Assembly: GCA_030549775.1 (NCBI GenBank)
Contig: CM060174.1
Span: forward strand, 27,036,117 to 27,100,116
Source: Tamarix chinensis
Lineage: Eukaryota; Streptophyta; Magnoliopsida; Caryophyllales; Tamaricaceae
Length of the DNA: 64,000 nt
Direction: 5' to 3'
The notes beneath the pieces were generated by a model. It did not search any database and was not told the DNA's origin. It was given only the letters and a program-made list of their open reading frames with translations. Every line of letters starts with the position of its first letter. Position 1 is the stretch's first letter. The position numbers and the translations under genes are program-made. Shown piece by piece: positions 11,853 through 24,503 of the stretch.

Positions 11853-12414
11853 CTAAGGCTAAGGAAAAATATTTACATTAAATTCAAATCAACAGTTCAT
11901 AAAAGAACTCGAAAGATCATACCTTAAAATCAGAGTACGCATAAACGTTTATAAACGTAATAAAATAGAAATCAGAGTGCAAAATCAAAGAGGATAAATA
12001 CTCCAATACAAAGAAATAATAGCGGGAAATAAAATTACATAAAGACTGAAATACGGCCACAACTCTCTCGAACTTGAGCAAAACATGCTCAACACTCAGC
12101 CCAGACTGATGTCTCGCCCACCTGCACAAACCAAAAGGGCATACTACTCGTGGGAATGAGCAGCACCCATGAAAAGGGTGATCAGTACGCTACGTACTGA
12201 GTAAGGTAACCGAGCACTAAGGCCGACACATAAGCACATAATCCATGCATAAGAATAAAAGATCATAAACATGATAACATAATTCATGTGATCATCCAAG
12301 TAAAAGTATAAAGGCCCATATGTATATAATACGATTCAATTACTTAGTTTATCTCTTATCAGGAATCATGTCAGACCATACTTTTATTCAAGTCCATACG
12401 ATTACGCGAACCCC

Positions 12415-12735
12415 ACTATTTTTGCCGGTGGATCGGTCGCGAGGGAAATGTTCCCTGCCACTATTTTAGCCGGTGGATCGGTCGCGAGGGTAACATACCC
12501 TGCCACTATTATAGCCGGTGGATCGGTCTGGCCCCTTCTCGTACGGTGTTCCACTTTAAGTGATTAGTGTCTTCCCATATCTTTCAACACATACGTTTTG
12601 TTTTGTTGAGCTTGGGATCCCCCACTATTATAGCCGGTGGATCGGTCGCGAGGGTACATGCTCTGCCACTATTTTAGCCGGTGGATCGGTCGCGAGGGAA
12701 ATATTCCCTGCCACTATTATGTCGGTGGATCGGTC
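12415..12735. repeat. CCGGTGGATCGGTC tandem repeats (element B)
   Basis: Six units containing CCACTATTTTAGCCGGTGGA or close variants start near 12415, 12463, 12508, 12624, 12669 and 12711. They form two groups of three. They are the reverse complement of the repeats in element A. Confidence 0.85.
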
Positions 12736-13679
12736 TGGGCCCGTCTCAACATCTTACACTTTACATGATTAATGTCTTAAGTATCTTATTTAAAGGCTTT
12801 CACCATGCACAAGCACGAATCATAAATCATAAATTCCATATTCATCATCATACTTTATTCACCAATTACACACGTGCTACCACCAAACCCTAGACATGCA
12901 TGGATCGCTCTTTTTACACTTATCCTCCAATTCTACTTCACATCTCACTCTAGGGTTTTATTCCGAAACCCTATTTTAGGCCTTAACATCCCCTCTTACT
13001 CCACCTCACATCACCCAAATCATTTTAACACTCCACACATCACAAATCATCGATTCCATTCTCATAATTACACCTTAATCACCAAAAACACATGCTACAA
13101 CAAAAACCTTAAGTAGCCAAATCAAACCCTAATCAACCACCACAAACCATAATTAACCACTCCAAACCTTATTTAACCATAACAACCATAATTAGCCATT
13201 CCAACCCTTAATTAACCACAACAAACCACAATTAATCATTCCAAACCCTAATTCAATCTCCTCCGTACCCTTAATTTGCTCCACGTGCTATTTTTCATCC
13301 CAAGTGCTCAAACACCCAAACAACACTTACATTACCTTCCTCACATCCCAAATTAACTTTCCCCACGTAAATTTCATACCCATGCAGACATTAATCTCCC
13401 CATACAAACCTTCGAACCTTTTTCATGCAAACCCTAAAATTCCATGTGAAACCCTAATTTCAACCATGCAAACATTAACCATTATGTAAAACCCAAAATC
13501 TCATCATACAAAACCCTAATTTCAATCCACATAACCCAAAGATTCATTCATACCAAACCCTAGATTTAAACCATACACATCCCAAAGTTTCATTCACACA
13601 AAACCCTAAATTCAATCCATACCAACACAAGGATTCAAATCATATAAAACCCAAAGATTTTTCCACATAATACCATTAA

Positions 13680-14080
13680 TTAGATTCTCCCCTTTCATAA
13701 CCACAAATTATATTCTCCCATACAAGACTATAAGTTAGATTCTCCCACATAAAATCATAAATTAGAATCTCCCAAGCAAAACCATAATTTGGATTAATTG
13801 GATTCCCCCAAACAAATCATAAATTAGATTCTCCCAATAAAATCATAAATTAGGTTCTCCCATATAATGTCATAAGTTACATTCTCCCCAAATAACGTCT
13901 TAAATTAGATTCTCCCTAACAAACCATAAATTCAATTCTCCCATATAACATCATAAATTATATTGTCTCCCACAAAACCATACAAAACCATAAATTAAAC
14001 TTCCCCATATAAAACCATAAATTATATTCTCCATACAAAACCTCAAAAATCATAAATCAGATTCTCACACACAAAACCCT
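13680..14080. repeat. Tandem AAATTAGATTCTCCCA-type repeats (element B)
   Basis: Degenerate units of roughly 25-30 bp built on CATAAATTAGATTCTCCCAT. This is the reverse-complement counterpart of the 2490-3060 repeats in element A. Confidence 0.75.
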
Positions 14081-14559
14081 AAAATTCTCCATTTTATTCC
14101 TTTACTCATGAATCAATGGAATACTTAGGTCAACTCACATCCCTTAATCAACTTCTTTCTCCATCCTCCTTTTTCATCCTTTCTCCCACATAAAATCATA
14201 TCAACATCCTCACTTGCATGTCTTACAGGGTCATACACAAATAATACACATGCCATACGAAAACATACTTCACTCCATGTCATATCATATACGGCATAAT
14301 TAATAATCATAAACATAGAATGCATAGCATATGAGGCACACAATGCACATTAGCACATAAAAGGCCTTAGCACCCCTTACCTGAAACGACACCGGTCTTA
14401 GAGCACGTTCCTACGCCTCCTTAGGGCTTTGACCAAATAATATCATACTAATAAAATAACCTTAACAAAATTCTAACTTTGCTAAAGACATAAAAATAAT
14501 AGAGATATTATAAACCTTCATAATATAGGGTTAAAGATTTTAACCTAATGATAATAATG

Positions 14560-14681
14560 ATACTAATATAATAATATCAAGGATAATAAAATTAATATCA
14601 ATGAGAATATAAATAATAACAATAATAATATTAATAATAACCATAATAACATTAATAACAATACTAATGGTAAAATATTTG

Positions 14682-14726
<45 letters not shown>

Positions 14727-15200
14727 GCTTTAAAATCCCAACCCTACTTATAACTAATGACTTACCACTTATTTAATATTAATAATAAAATTAATAACAT
14801 ATATAATAATATTAAAATAATAAAGATAATAATAATATTATTATCAATAGTTATAAGAACAATAGAAATAATAATACTCAAATAAATAAGTGCAAATGTT
14901 AATACAAAATTAGGGCCTAAGATTTTCCAGAATAAATAATAAAAAGTTAATAATAATTATTCTAATAATTATAATATTAATAATAATAATAATAATAATA
15001 ATGATAATAATCCTATAATAATTCAATTCATAACTTAAAATTCGAAACTAACAATAAAATTATTTTATTACCACTCTCCACCCTGCAAGTACAATTCAGC
15101 ATAAATTTTACATCAAATAATAATAAAACATATTAAGAATATAAATATTAAGAATAATAATAATGGTATTTATATGCAAATAATTGAAATAAATTAAATA
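14560..15200. repeat. AAT-triplet arrays (element B)
   Basis: Interrupted AAT repeats, with an uninterrupted run at about 14684-14726. They are equivalent to the ATT arrays of A and the AAT arrays of C. Confidence 0.85.
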
Positions 15201-15289
15201 AAGGCTTATAATAATATGAAAAATGGTTGAGAGGGTCTAGGGTTCAACCTTAAGCTGGTGGAGATAGGTGGCACCGGCGGTGGTACATG

Positions 15290-15311
15290 GCGGCGGCGGC
15301 GGCGGCGGCGG
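15290..15311. repeat. Short GGC-triplet run (element B)
   Basis: About seven GGC triplets lie in the GC-rich block next to the AAT arrays. C has a weaker equivalent near 37280-37300. Confidence 0.7.
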
Positions 15312-15724
15312 TGGCCGGAAAAATAGAAGAACAAAGAGAAAGATGGATGTTGGAAAAAAGATAGGGAGAATTGAGGTGTTATAAGAGGTGTTTATTGTTG
15401 CCCAGGAGGAGAGGGACAAAATGATTGTGGTGGTGCAGCCAAAGGTGGCGGCGCACGGCGGTGGAAGGCGGTTTAAGGCTTTGGGGTCAAAATTCCGGCG
15501 AAACGAGCATCTAACTTTGCATGATTATTTAGGCTCGTACAAGAAGAATCGAGAGATGAAAATAGGTTAGTTAATTAGAGTAAATTTTAGGGAAGAGAAT
15601 GAAATGTTTTTGTGGCGCTGAGGTTGGCTGACGATGACGGAATAGGCGTCTGAAGTTGGGGTGGCGGCAGCTCGGGCCGAGGGTTTCGGGGAAGAAAAAA
15701 TCTTCAAAACTCCTACAACTAGGC

Positions 15725-15732
15725 TATTTATA
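15725..15732 (-). promoter_or_regulatory. TATA-like box in element B
   Basis: TATTTATA on the plus strand reads TATAAATA on the minus strand, about 1.13 kb from the element's minus-strand start. It matches the TATA motifs in A and C. Confidence 0.45.
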
Positions 15733-16860
15733 GATGTTGGAATGGATAATGAGAAGCTGGAGGTCGACATGGAAGTTTTAAATGCGATAATTTTGGTGGC
15801 CGGTGGCGATAATTGATCGGTCGACGTTTGGTTTGCTTCGAATTTTCGCGGGGCTGTGGAGAGGAAACGGGCGAGATTTAACGCACGAAAATTATGTCAA
15901 TTTATTCTTGGAATTAAGAGGAAGACAATGAGGCAAGAAACGACCGGTATTAATCACCGTAGCCGGAGATGCCATTGATGATGCCGGGACTGCACCATCG
16001 TCGACAGAGGAGAGGGGAGGAAGAAGGAAGAAGGAAGGGAGGCGGTCCGGTCGGCCGGGGAAATAAAAGGGAGAACCGGGCGGTCGGGCACGGTCGAGGG
16101 TGCGACTAAATGGAACGCTACGTTCCAACGAAATAACAAATGGAATGACGCGCAGGGAGAGGCGGAAGAAGGGCGACGGCGCGAGGGTAATGGATTAAAT
16201 TAAACGGTGAGTTTCGGAGGTAAATGGATCAAAACGCAGCATAGAGACGGCAGAAGGAAGACGCCGCGTGGGCTGGGCCGAAGGAAAGGAAGGCGGGGGA
16301 AACTGGGCCACTGCGCCAGGCCCAGTCGGGGAAAAGAAGAGGAAAAAGAAAAAGAAGAAAAAGAAAGAAAAAGAAAGGAAAAAGGAAGAAAGAAAAAGAA
16401 AAAGGGAAAAAGGAAAGGAGAAAAATAATTAGATTAGGGTCAATTAAATTAATCTGAATATTTAGGATATTTAAAAATAATAATATTTAAATAAAATAAT
16501 ATTTAAATCCCTTTTTAGGCTAAATTAGGATTTTTAAAAGATTTTCCATAAATTCCATTTTAATTAGCAAAACACCCAAATTTTTTTCCAATTCAATTAT
16601 TTATAAAATTATTATTAAATTAAAACTATTTTCTCATTATTATTTTAAATAAAATAATTCATTTAATTAATTCCCAAATTAAAATCTTTAATTAGCTAAA
16701 ATACCCAAATTCCTCCTAATTAAAATACTTATAAATTTATTCTTGATTTTCCCTAATAAATTTTCTTTTATTTTAATTAAAATAATTTATTTAATTAATC
16801 TTTATGATAAAACCTCATTTAAATATAATATTTAGAATTAGAAATTTTCGGGACATTTCA

Positions 16861-17665
16861 ATAGATTTTCTAAAATGACTCATTTTATTCCATGCAATAA
16901 AATCGATGATGTCGCGCATGTTATTGACTTGTATTTTAGAGATATTATTAATTTCATGGTGTGCCTAAAAGCATAGTCTCAGATCGGGATGTCAAGTTTA
17001 TGAGTTCTGTTTGGAAAACATTATGGCATATGCTTGGTACTAAATTGTTATTTAGCACTTCACATCATCCACAAACTGATGGGGTAAACTGAGGTAACTA
17101 ATCGAACTCTTGGTACATTATTAAGAGGTTTGGTTAATAAAAGTACTAAGGATTGGGATGTTAAGTTAGCTTATGGAGAGTTTGCGTACAATAGAAGTCC
17201 ATCAAATACTACTCAAACTAGTCCATTTGAGGTGGTTTATGGAGTGAATCAACACACGCCAATCAATATGATTCCTTTAAAGAAAGATGAATTACAAAAT
17301 TATGAAGCCGAGGATTGAATAAAATTCTTTCAACAACTTCATCAGAAAATAAAAACGAATATTTCAAAAGCTAATGCCAAATATAAAGCTCAAGCGAATA
17401 AGCATAGAAACCCACATGTATCTTCTCCTGGTGACTTAGTTTGGTTACAATTGCATAAAGAAATATTTCCTAATTTACGTAAAAATAAACTAATGGCAAG
17501 AGCTAATTGACCTTTTAAAATACTAAGAAAGTTTGGGGATAATGCTTATAAACTTGAACTTCTGGATCATTATGGGGGAAATTCAAGAACTTTTAATATT
17601 GATAATTTGTCTCCTTATTATACTGATGATAATTTGAGGATAAATTCTTCTCAACTTGGAGAGAA
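16861..17665 (+). pseudogene. Gypsy integrase, C-terminal half
   Basis: The integrase frame resumes after element B with F-S-K-M-T-H-F, the second catalytic Asp in V-S-D-R-D-V-K-F, then H-H-P-Q-T-D-G. A frameshift at about 17083 precedes E-V-T-N-R-T-L-G, which holds the catalytic Glu. The tail has G-D-L-V-W-L-Q-L and A-N-x-P-F-K (stop in place of Gly), then N-L-S-P-Y. A purine-rich GGAGAGAA tract (17658-17665) directly before the 3' LTR is the likely polypurine tract. Confidence 0.88.
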
Positions 17666-18503
17666 TGATGCAGGAGCATCTAATGATTCTCATGTTTCTA
17701 CTGATTCTCAAGGTAACGAAGAATTGGCATTTTTAATAATGGAGCCAATCATTTTAAATGTTCTTGATAATATGTCTATGCTTGGTATTGAAAATGATTC
17801 AAGATATTCTTGCAGGCATATTACATATTTGTAAGGTGAAGACGTTAACACACAAAAAGAGACTTAAAGTGTACAAGAATTCAAAGCATACAAGGCTTTG
17901 GCATACATGGGATGATACTACAACAAGATATAGTGATGTTATCATTAGTTATATTAAACTTGTTGTAAACCCTAAGTATATTGTATGTAAGCTAAGATTT
18001 CATTATAATATCATGTATGTACCATAGTTGATTGTGTGGCTTTGTAATGTTAGTCATTAATATCACTTAAATGATGATATTATGAGTAAGATTAGGTATT
18101 ATATAGGCTTAATTCAAGTAAGTTAAAATGGCTTGGATTAAGAAGGGAAATCTGACTGGTTTAAGGCCTTTAAGTCAGTCTCCCCCCCTTATATATAGCT
18201 AATTCTCGTACACGCCATGCAAAATGGAATAATAGGAATTTTTTAACACCAAATTATCAAGCCAAGCTTACATTTGTCCTCTCCTTTGTAGTCTCTTTCG
18301 ATAGGCAAAAACCCAGCGTTTTTCCTTCATCCTTCGAGCCTTTGACTGAGTTACAACATTCAAAGTATTCAGATCTTCAAGACTGCATATATTTGAGTTT
18401 AATCTGTATTAAACCAAACCTCGTTTCTTCAACTTCAACATGTGATTGACCCAAACAAGGAGTTGATAGATCTTGTGTTTCCTCTCCACCTTTATCCACA
18501 TCA
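17666..18503 (+). repeat. Gypsy 3' LTR
   Basis: Starts TGATGCAGGAGC and ends CCACATCA, followed by the ATGAT duplication. It is colinear with the 5' LTR without net length change. Confidence 0.93.
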
Positions 18504-21500
18504 ATGATCACATATTTTCTCCTAGTTCTTTGAATCGCAGGAAAGCGGGCATATCCACTGAAGGAGGGAAACCCTCTACTTTCCAATGAAGCTGGTAGCA
18601 TGGAATATCAAAGGATATTGCTCTTCTTTGAAGCATAAATAAGTGTGTAAGTTTTTATAAACATAGTCTCTTTCTATCATTGACCTTATTGAGACAAGAT
18701 TGAAGAATTATAAGGTTTTAGTAGCACAGAAAAAATAACCCCAAACTTTAATTTTCATACTAATCATTCTTCTCATTATAATGGAAGAATTATGATTCTT
18801 TGGAACCCCAATGCTATATATCTTAATATTCTGTCCGAAGATGGATAGTATATCCATTGTGTAGTTAAGGATCTTATGACTCATGATAGTGTGTTAGTGA
18901 CTTTTATATATGGTTCAAACTCTGGTATTGAGAGGAAGCATCTCTAGAATGACTTAGAACTGCTTAGTAATCAAGTGGATAGAGCCTGGATTTTTCTTGG
19001 TGATTTTAATACTATTCTATATGCTACTGATAAGAGAAATGGATGAGTTTGGTACTTGTTTAAAAAGATGTGGAGTCGGTCCTATCCCTACAATTGGCCC
19101 TCTATTTACATGGTCCAATAATCAATAACCACACTATAGAGTCTAATGCAAGCTTGACAGAGGTCTTGGTAGCCGGTTACTTTTGCATAATTTCCTTAAT
19201 GTAGGTATTGAAGTCATGGAGCATTGTCTTTCTGATCATGAATGACTTATTTTTTCTGTTAAGGAGAATGAGCAAAGAAGGGGAAAGCCTTTCAAATTCT
19301 ACAACTTTTGGACACAACATGATCAATTTATGCACATTCTGAAATATACTTAGGACACTCAAGTAATAGGTTCTATGCAGTTTTAGATAATGCAAAAGCT
19401 TAAGATCTCGAAAGGGGAAATTAAAAAATTCAATGCAAACCATTTTGGCCAGGTGACTCATGAAGTAGAAAAGGCAAAAGTAGAGTGGGAGAGCATCAAA
19501 AATACCCTTCAAATAGATCCCAACCACTGCCATTTATTATCCAAGGAAAAAGAAGTAAAAAAAATGGTGAAACAAACTTCAAGTTGAAGAGCATTTCCTT
19601 CAACAGAAAGAAAAAATTAATCTTGTCAAATTGGGAGATGAGAATAATTCTTATTTCCATGCAAAGGTGAAATAAAGATAGTATAAACTCCTTAAACCAG
19701 CTTCACAACCTAAATGGTTCTAAGCTCTCATCATGGTCAAATATAGAGAAGAAAATTATTGATTATTACATAGACCTGCTGAAAATCAAAAGCACACAGA
19801 TCCTTCACCCTGTTCCAGAGGTATTTCAGGATGGACCTATGCTATCTATAGAAGGGAGAAGGCATCTACTCAAATAAGTTTCAGCAAATGAATTTAAGAA
19901 AGTAGCTTTTAGTATGGGGATAATAAAGCTCCAGGACCTGATGGCTACAATGCTCACTTTTTCAAAGCAACTTGGAATATTGTTGGGGGAGACATCTATG
20001 AAGCAACAATTCAGTTTTGGAATAAAGATTTTCTTTTAAAAGCCCTAAACTCCACTAGTATTCATTTGATACCAAAATCTCACCATGCTACATATATCAC
20101 TAAATATAGACCCATTGCTTATTGCAATGTGATCTATAAATTTTGTTCAAAGGTCCTCACCAACAGAATCATTGATGTCCTCACTGAAGTAGTAGGTGAA
20201 GCTCAATCTGCACTTGTTCCTAGAAGATGGATAGGGGATAATATTCTAATGGCCCAAGAATTGCTGAGAAAGTATAACAGGAAAAACGTAAGCCCTATAA
20301 TGATGATGAAAGTGGATCATAAAAGAGCTTATGATACTATAGATTGGTAGTTTTTGAAGATGGTGTTAGGAGGGTTGGATTTCCTTCTCATTTTATTAAG
20401 TTGGTCATACAATGCATTACTACTGTAAGTTTCTCTATCAGCTTACAAGGTTCCCTTTTTAATCCTTTCCAAGGGAGAAGAGGGCTTCGACAAGGAGATC
20501 ATCTGTCTCCTTATCTATTTGTTCTAGCTATGGAATATCTCAATAGGCTAGTGAGAACTCTATGGAGGAATAAAATTTTTAAAGGCCACCCTAATTGCAA
20601 AAATCTGAGAATGATCAATCTTTGCTTTATAGATGATATTTTGCTATTTTGCAAGGGTCATTTGAAGTCATCCCAACTCATTAAGGAGAAGCTAGCTATC
20701 TTTGCATCAATGTCAGGATTAAAAGCCAATACTAATAAAAGATGCATCTATTTTGGAGGAATTCACAATGATATAAAGAGGCAGATAATCTAGATTTTGA
20801 ATTATGGTGAAGGGAGCTTACCTTTTAGGTATTTAGGAGTTCCATTGAGTAGCTCTTCAATATCTATTGCCAAATATCAGCTTTTAATTGAAAAGAATAA
20901 TAAAAAACTAAAGGCTTGAATATTAAAATTATTAAGCTTTGCAGGAAAACTCCAAGTTCTTCAATCTGTGATTTTTGGTATCACAAACTTTTCGATGCAA
21001 GTATTTATGATACCTAAAGCTATTGTGCATACATTAGAATCGATTTGCAAAGATTTTTTCTAGAACAATATGGAAGTAGGGAAAAGAAAGGATCCCATCT
21101 CCTAGACTAGAATCTACCATCCTAAATATGAAGGTGGGCTAGGCATTCGGCAGATTGTGGCATAGAATGTAGTATGTTTTTGTAAAAATTTATGGAGACT
21201 ATAGGTGTAGAAAGAGAGTGTTTGGGTCAAATGGATCCATGGAAAATACTTAAGTAGATCAAGAATTTGGCAAGATGTGATTAAAGAAGATTGATCTTGG
21301 ACAATCAAATTCATTTTTAGAATGAGGGATATGAGGTAACAGAATTTAAACTCCAGCATTGATAATGACAGGTTTAGTATTACCAAAATATACCACACTT
21401 TGAGACACAAAAATGAAAAATTCAAATGTTATAATCTTGTGTGGGTACACCATGGAGTGCCTAGACACAAAATTATATGTTGGATGTACTAGTAAGAAGT

Positions 21501-22017
21501 GCTTTTTGTGAAGAAAAAACTCAAAACATAGTAGGTGATTGATAATGCTACATGTGAAGTCTGCCTGCAGGGAGAGGAAGACCTTGATCACCTTCTAGTC
21601 TAATGCACTGTTGCACATGATCTTTAGAGAATAATGCTAAATTGGATGTTCACTAGATGATCAATTAAACAAGGGGAAAAAATGGAAGGGATGAAGTGTT
21701 GAAGACTGCATTTGCTACATTGATATATAAGCTTTGGATCAATAGGAATGATGTTATGTTCCAAAAGAAGCAATCTACTCTTGAAGGTATATGCAAGTAG
21801 GTTGTCCAAGAAATTTTTATGAGAGGAGGCTTTACAAATAATGGGAAAACATATGATTTATTAAAGATTATAGACCATTAGATGCAGTTGATACTTGTCT
21901 TTGTATTCGAAGCCTTTTTTGGTATATTCTGAGTTATTTTTGTAAGTCTTTCTTTTTGTAAGACATTTGATTTACATTTTGCTCTTTTTGGTAATAAAAT
22001 TTATTAACTTAAAAAAA
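18504..22017 (+). pseudogene. LINE ORF2 remnant (endonuclease, reverse transcriptase, zinc finger)
   Basis: LINE sequence resumes after the gypsy duplication. ORF2 probably began at ATG 18596 (M-K-L-V-A-W-N-I-K-G), the usual start of plant L1 endonucleases, and soon meets a stop. RT motifs are clear in two frames. At 20066-20350: Y-R-P-I-A-Y-C-N-V, Q-S-A-L-V-P-R-R, K-V-D-H-K-R-A-Y-D. At 20344-20793: G-R-R-G-L-R-Q-G-D-H-L-S-P and F-I-D-D-I-L-L-F. The second D-D pair holds the polymerase catalytic residues. A C-terminal zinc-binding region (C-x2-C, G-E-E-D-L-D-H-L-L) lies near 21555-21600. The 3' end, GGTAATAAAATTTATTAAC plus an A-run at about 22010-22017, fits a LINE tail. Numerous stops make it dead. 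Confidence 0.88.
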
Positions 22018-24503
22018 TACTTTTTCTATAAAGACTTCATATAACATTGTGCCTATGATCACAATGATGAGGAATATGGAAGTGGAGAGAAATTATCTAT
22101 GGTTTTACTATTGAATATGAGAATTTTCAATCAACTATGTTAGACTTAAAGTAGATAGCATTATCAAAATTTTATATTGGTAGGGTGAAAGTTCAAGTTG
22201 GGGAATTATGGTGTGAATTTGATCATGAGAGTGGTTTTGGTATTCATATTTTTTTAAAAAAAATTCAATGAATTTGTAGCAATATTTCATTATTATTTAA
22301 GTATAAAAGTACCAAATTGACCTTTTTAAGACTTTAATAAAATGCAGATGCTAAAGATCTAGGATATTATAAGAAGTAGATGTAATAAGACTTTTATTCT
22401 TATGAAAGCATTGAAGCATTGTTGTCTTATTTTTATTTTGAGATTTATACATATAATAGTGTAAGGGTTGTATGTATTTTGAATAATACACACACACACA
22501 CACACACAACACAGTTTTCTTATAAGTTGTTGCATTCATTTGAGTTGGGTGTGGTGATTTTCATTTTAAATTTTGGTAAAAATTATGTTCATTAGAAAAT
22601 TAAGAGTGCATTAATGGATAAATGGAATTCCACATGATGTTGACAATGATGGAGATGAGTAAGGTCAAAGTGGAATTCCTAGCATGTTATTCGTCAACTA
22701 TTCTCTTCTGTCCTAATATGGCATGTAACACCTTGATTTTATGAACAAGAAAATTTGGTTTTATAATGAGGAATCAAGTGGAAATACATGGATATTATTG
22801 CTATGTTCCATACAAGTTTGACCCCCTCTTCTTTCTTATATGAAATGCAAGGCAAAAATGTTAACAAAAAACAATACAACATGCATAATGTAGAGAAAGA
22901 GATATATAAATAGAGTGAAAAGAGAGTATATAAAAATATACAATAAAAGTACTGATTCATCATCGTATGTACAACAAATTTAACAAATAAATCATAATTC
23001 CAAATATATAGTAAATGAAAATTAGGAGTCAAACCCACAAATAATGGATTATTATTTAGAATTATGTGATTAGAGTCAAAGTCCTAGCTATTTTAAAACA
23101 TTAAATTCTATCACTAAATTCCATACAATTGACATGTAATAAAATGCCTTACTCACTAATGAATGAATAAGGATAGGAGATATTGAATTGTGGATTTAGG
23201 GTATTGAATAATAATCTAAAAAAGAATAATTTTAATTGCTCTAATGTTGACCTATAGAAACTCACAGTAATTCATTCTTGTGCTTTCCTTCAATTCTAAT
23301 AAATTGAATAAGCTCTTAATTTACCATCTAACCAATTAATAGCCTCAATTAAGAATAATAGATTCAATTTATTATAGCATTAGGAATAGAAAGTAATCAA
23401 ATATAAGCATAATCATACAAGCTCAGATCATGTAATTGTATGAATTAATAGATAAGATTAATGATTAACCTTTTGCGGATCTTGTGATGGTAATTAACAA
23501 ATATGTGTTAATCTGATCATCCTATATTTGATTAAAATTTATACTAATGAGGTGATCAATCTAGTTAGTTTAAATTCATAATCTACAAGATGAAATCATT
23601 CAATTCTGTCTGTTAATTCAAGTAGATTATGTTGAATCATAAATTAAAATTGTGCTTCATATCTAAAACCCTAATCTTGTCATTGATTCCTTCTATACTA
23701 CACTAATTTACACTATCATCTTCACAATTATAACAACACATAATTTAATGCAATACTTCATAATTACTATCAATAATTAATAACACAACAATAAAGAATT
23801 CAAATATTCTAATGAAATATAAATTGAATAAAAGGAATATGCTTACATTCAAATAAAAATTAGACTTTTGGATTTGAAAGATGAATGGATAAGAACTTAT
23901 CAACTTGAACTATAGAACACCAATCATATGATCGATTACAATGGATAACAACAATGGAATTGACATTATGAAATATGTATATTATAGAGAGAAAGAGTGA
24001 CTTTGATTCTCAAAAAAGATAAAAATATGAACTATTTGAATACATGGAAACAAGAAAAATATATCAGGGAGAAGCCCACATGAGTGATTACATAATTTTA
24101 GAGAAACATGGTTTGTGTTTGGGAAACACGGTGGTATCATGCTTTTTCATAAACTTGCAGCCAAAAGTGCAAATGAAGTTTCTTTCTCTATTGGAAAAAC
24201 ATGAGGGTACCATGTTTCTTCCTCCTTTTCCTTCTCTTCATGAAAATTTTTAATACAAGATATCATTGGCTGTTTGTTCTCCATTTTTGGTCTTTTCTTC
24301 CATTTATTCCATCTTCTCCTAATATATTTGTTACTTATTTTGCTATTTCCTTTCATTTATTCTTTGAATTTATTAATATTTATATTTTCCTGCAAAATCT
24401 ATCCAAAAGAGAAATACTTGAGCAAAAATCACATCTTATAAAATCAATGAGGAATAAATGAAATTTTTGCATAGAATAATAACATATAAATCTCATACAT
24501 CAA
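22018..24503. other. AT-rich intergenic sequence, no gene seen
   Basis: No convincing coding region on either strand. It contains a short CA repeat at about 22488-22508. The right edge CTCATACATCA, read on the minus strand as TGATGTATGAG, directly follows a retroelement-type polypurine context and may be the start of a minus-strand 3' LTR running leftwards. I could not find its other end. Confidence 0.5.
22488..22508. repeat. CA dinucleotide microsatellite
   Basis: About ten CA units, followed by an imperfect extension. Confidence 0.9.

Larger units (their letters stand above)
11707..16860 (-). mobile_element. Giant LTR-like element B, complete (5154 bp)
   Basis: It begins TGTAACACCCCAAAATTCAC and ends TTTCGGGACATTTCA (plus strand), with a perfect 5-bp ATAGA duplication. 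TG..CA ends and a 5-bp duplication fit LTR integration. No direct terminal repeats and no gag or pol are visible inside, so it behaves like a solo LTR of unusual size. In minus orientation it shows AT-rich DNA (16860-16430), a purine/GC-rich block (16430-15240), a TATA box (15725-15732), AAT arrays (about 15200-14560), 30-bp repeats (14080-13680), AAACCCTAA-rich sequence, CCGGTGGATCGG repeats (12735-12415) and a hairpin (11852-11807). It is the same family as A and C. It splits the gypsy integrase. Confidence 0.88.
6453..18503 (+). mobile_element. Complete Ty3/gypsy LTR retrotransposon interrupted by element B
   Basis: Both LTRs are 838 bp (6453-7290 and 17666-18503), start TGATGCAGG and end CCACATCA. 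They are flanked by perfect ATGAT duplications (6448-6452 and 18504-18508). Internal order is primer-binding site, gag, zinc knuckle, protease, reverse transcriptase, RNase H, integrase, which is the Ty3/gypsy order. The integrase tail has an A-N-x-P-F-K segment resembling the GPY/F module, suggesting a chromovirus-like lineage; no chromodomain was recognised. Without the 5159-bp insertion (element B plus one duplication) the element would be about 6.9 kb. Many stops and frameshifts make it inactive. It is inserted in a LINE. Confidence 0.93.

Noticed and set aside
13090..13260. AAACCCTAA-type repeats resembling plant telomere sequence (also near 31000-32100 and 35350-36000)
   Set aside because: Units are irregular, mixed with other words such as CCACAAACC and TTAACCA, and lie inside LTR-like elements. 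No run of consecutive TTTAGGG units exists, so this is not an interstitial telomere.
22727..22740. TGTAACACCTTG as the start of a fifth giant LTR-like element
   Set aside because: The sequence after it does not show the hairpin, CCACCGG arrays or other shared modules, and no partner end with a 5-bp duplication was found.
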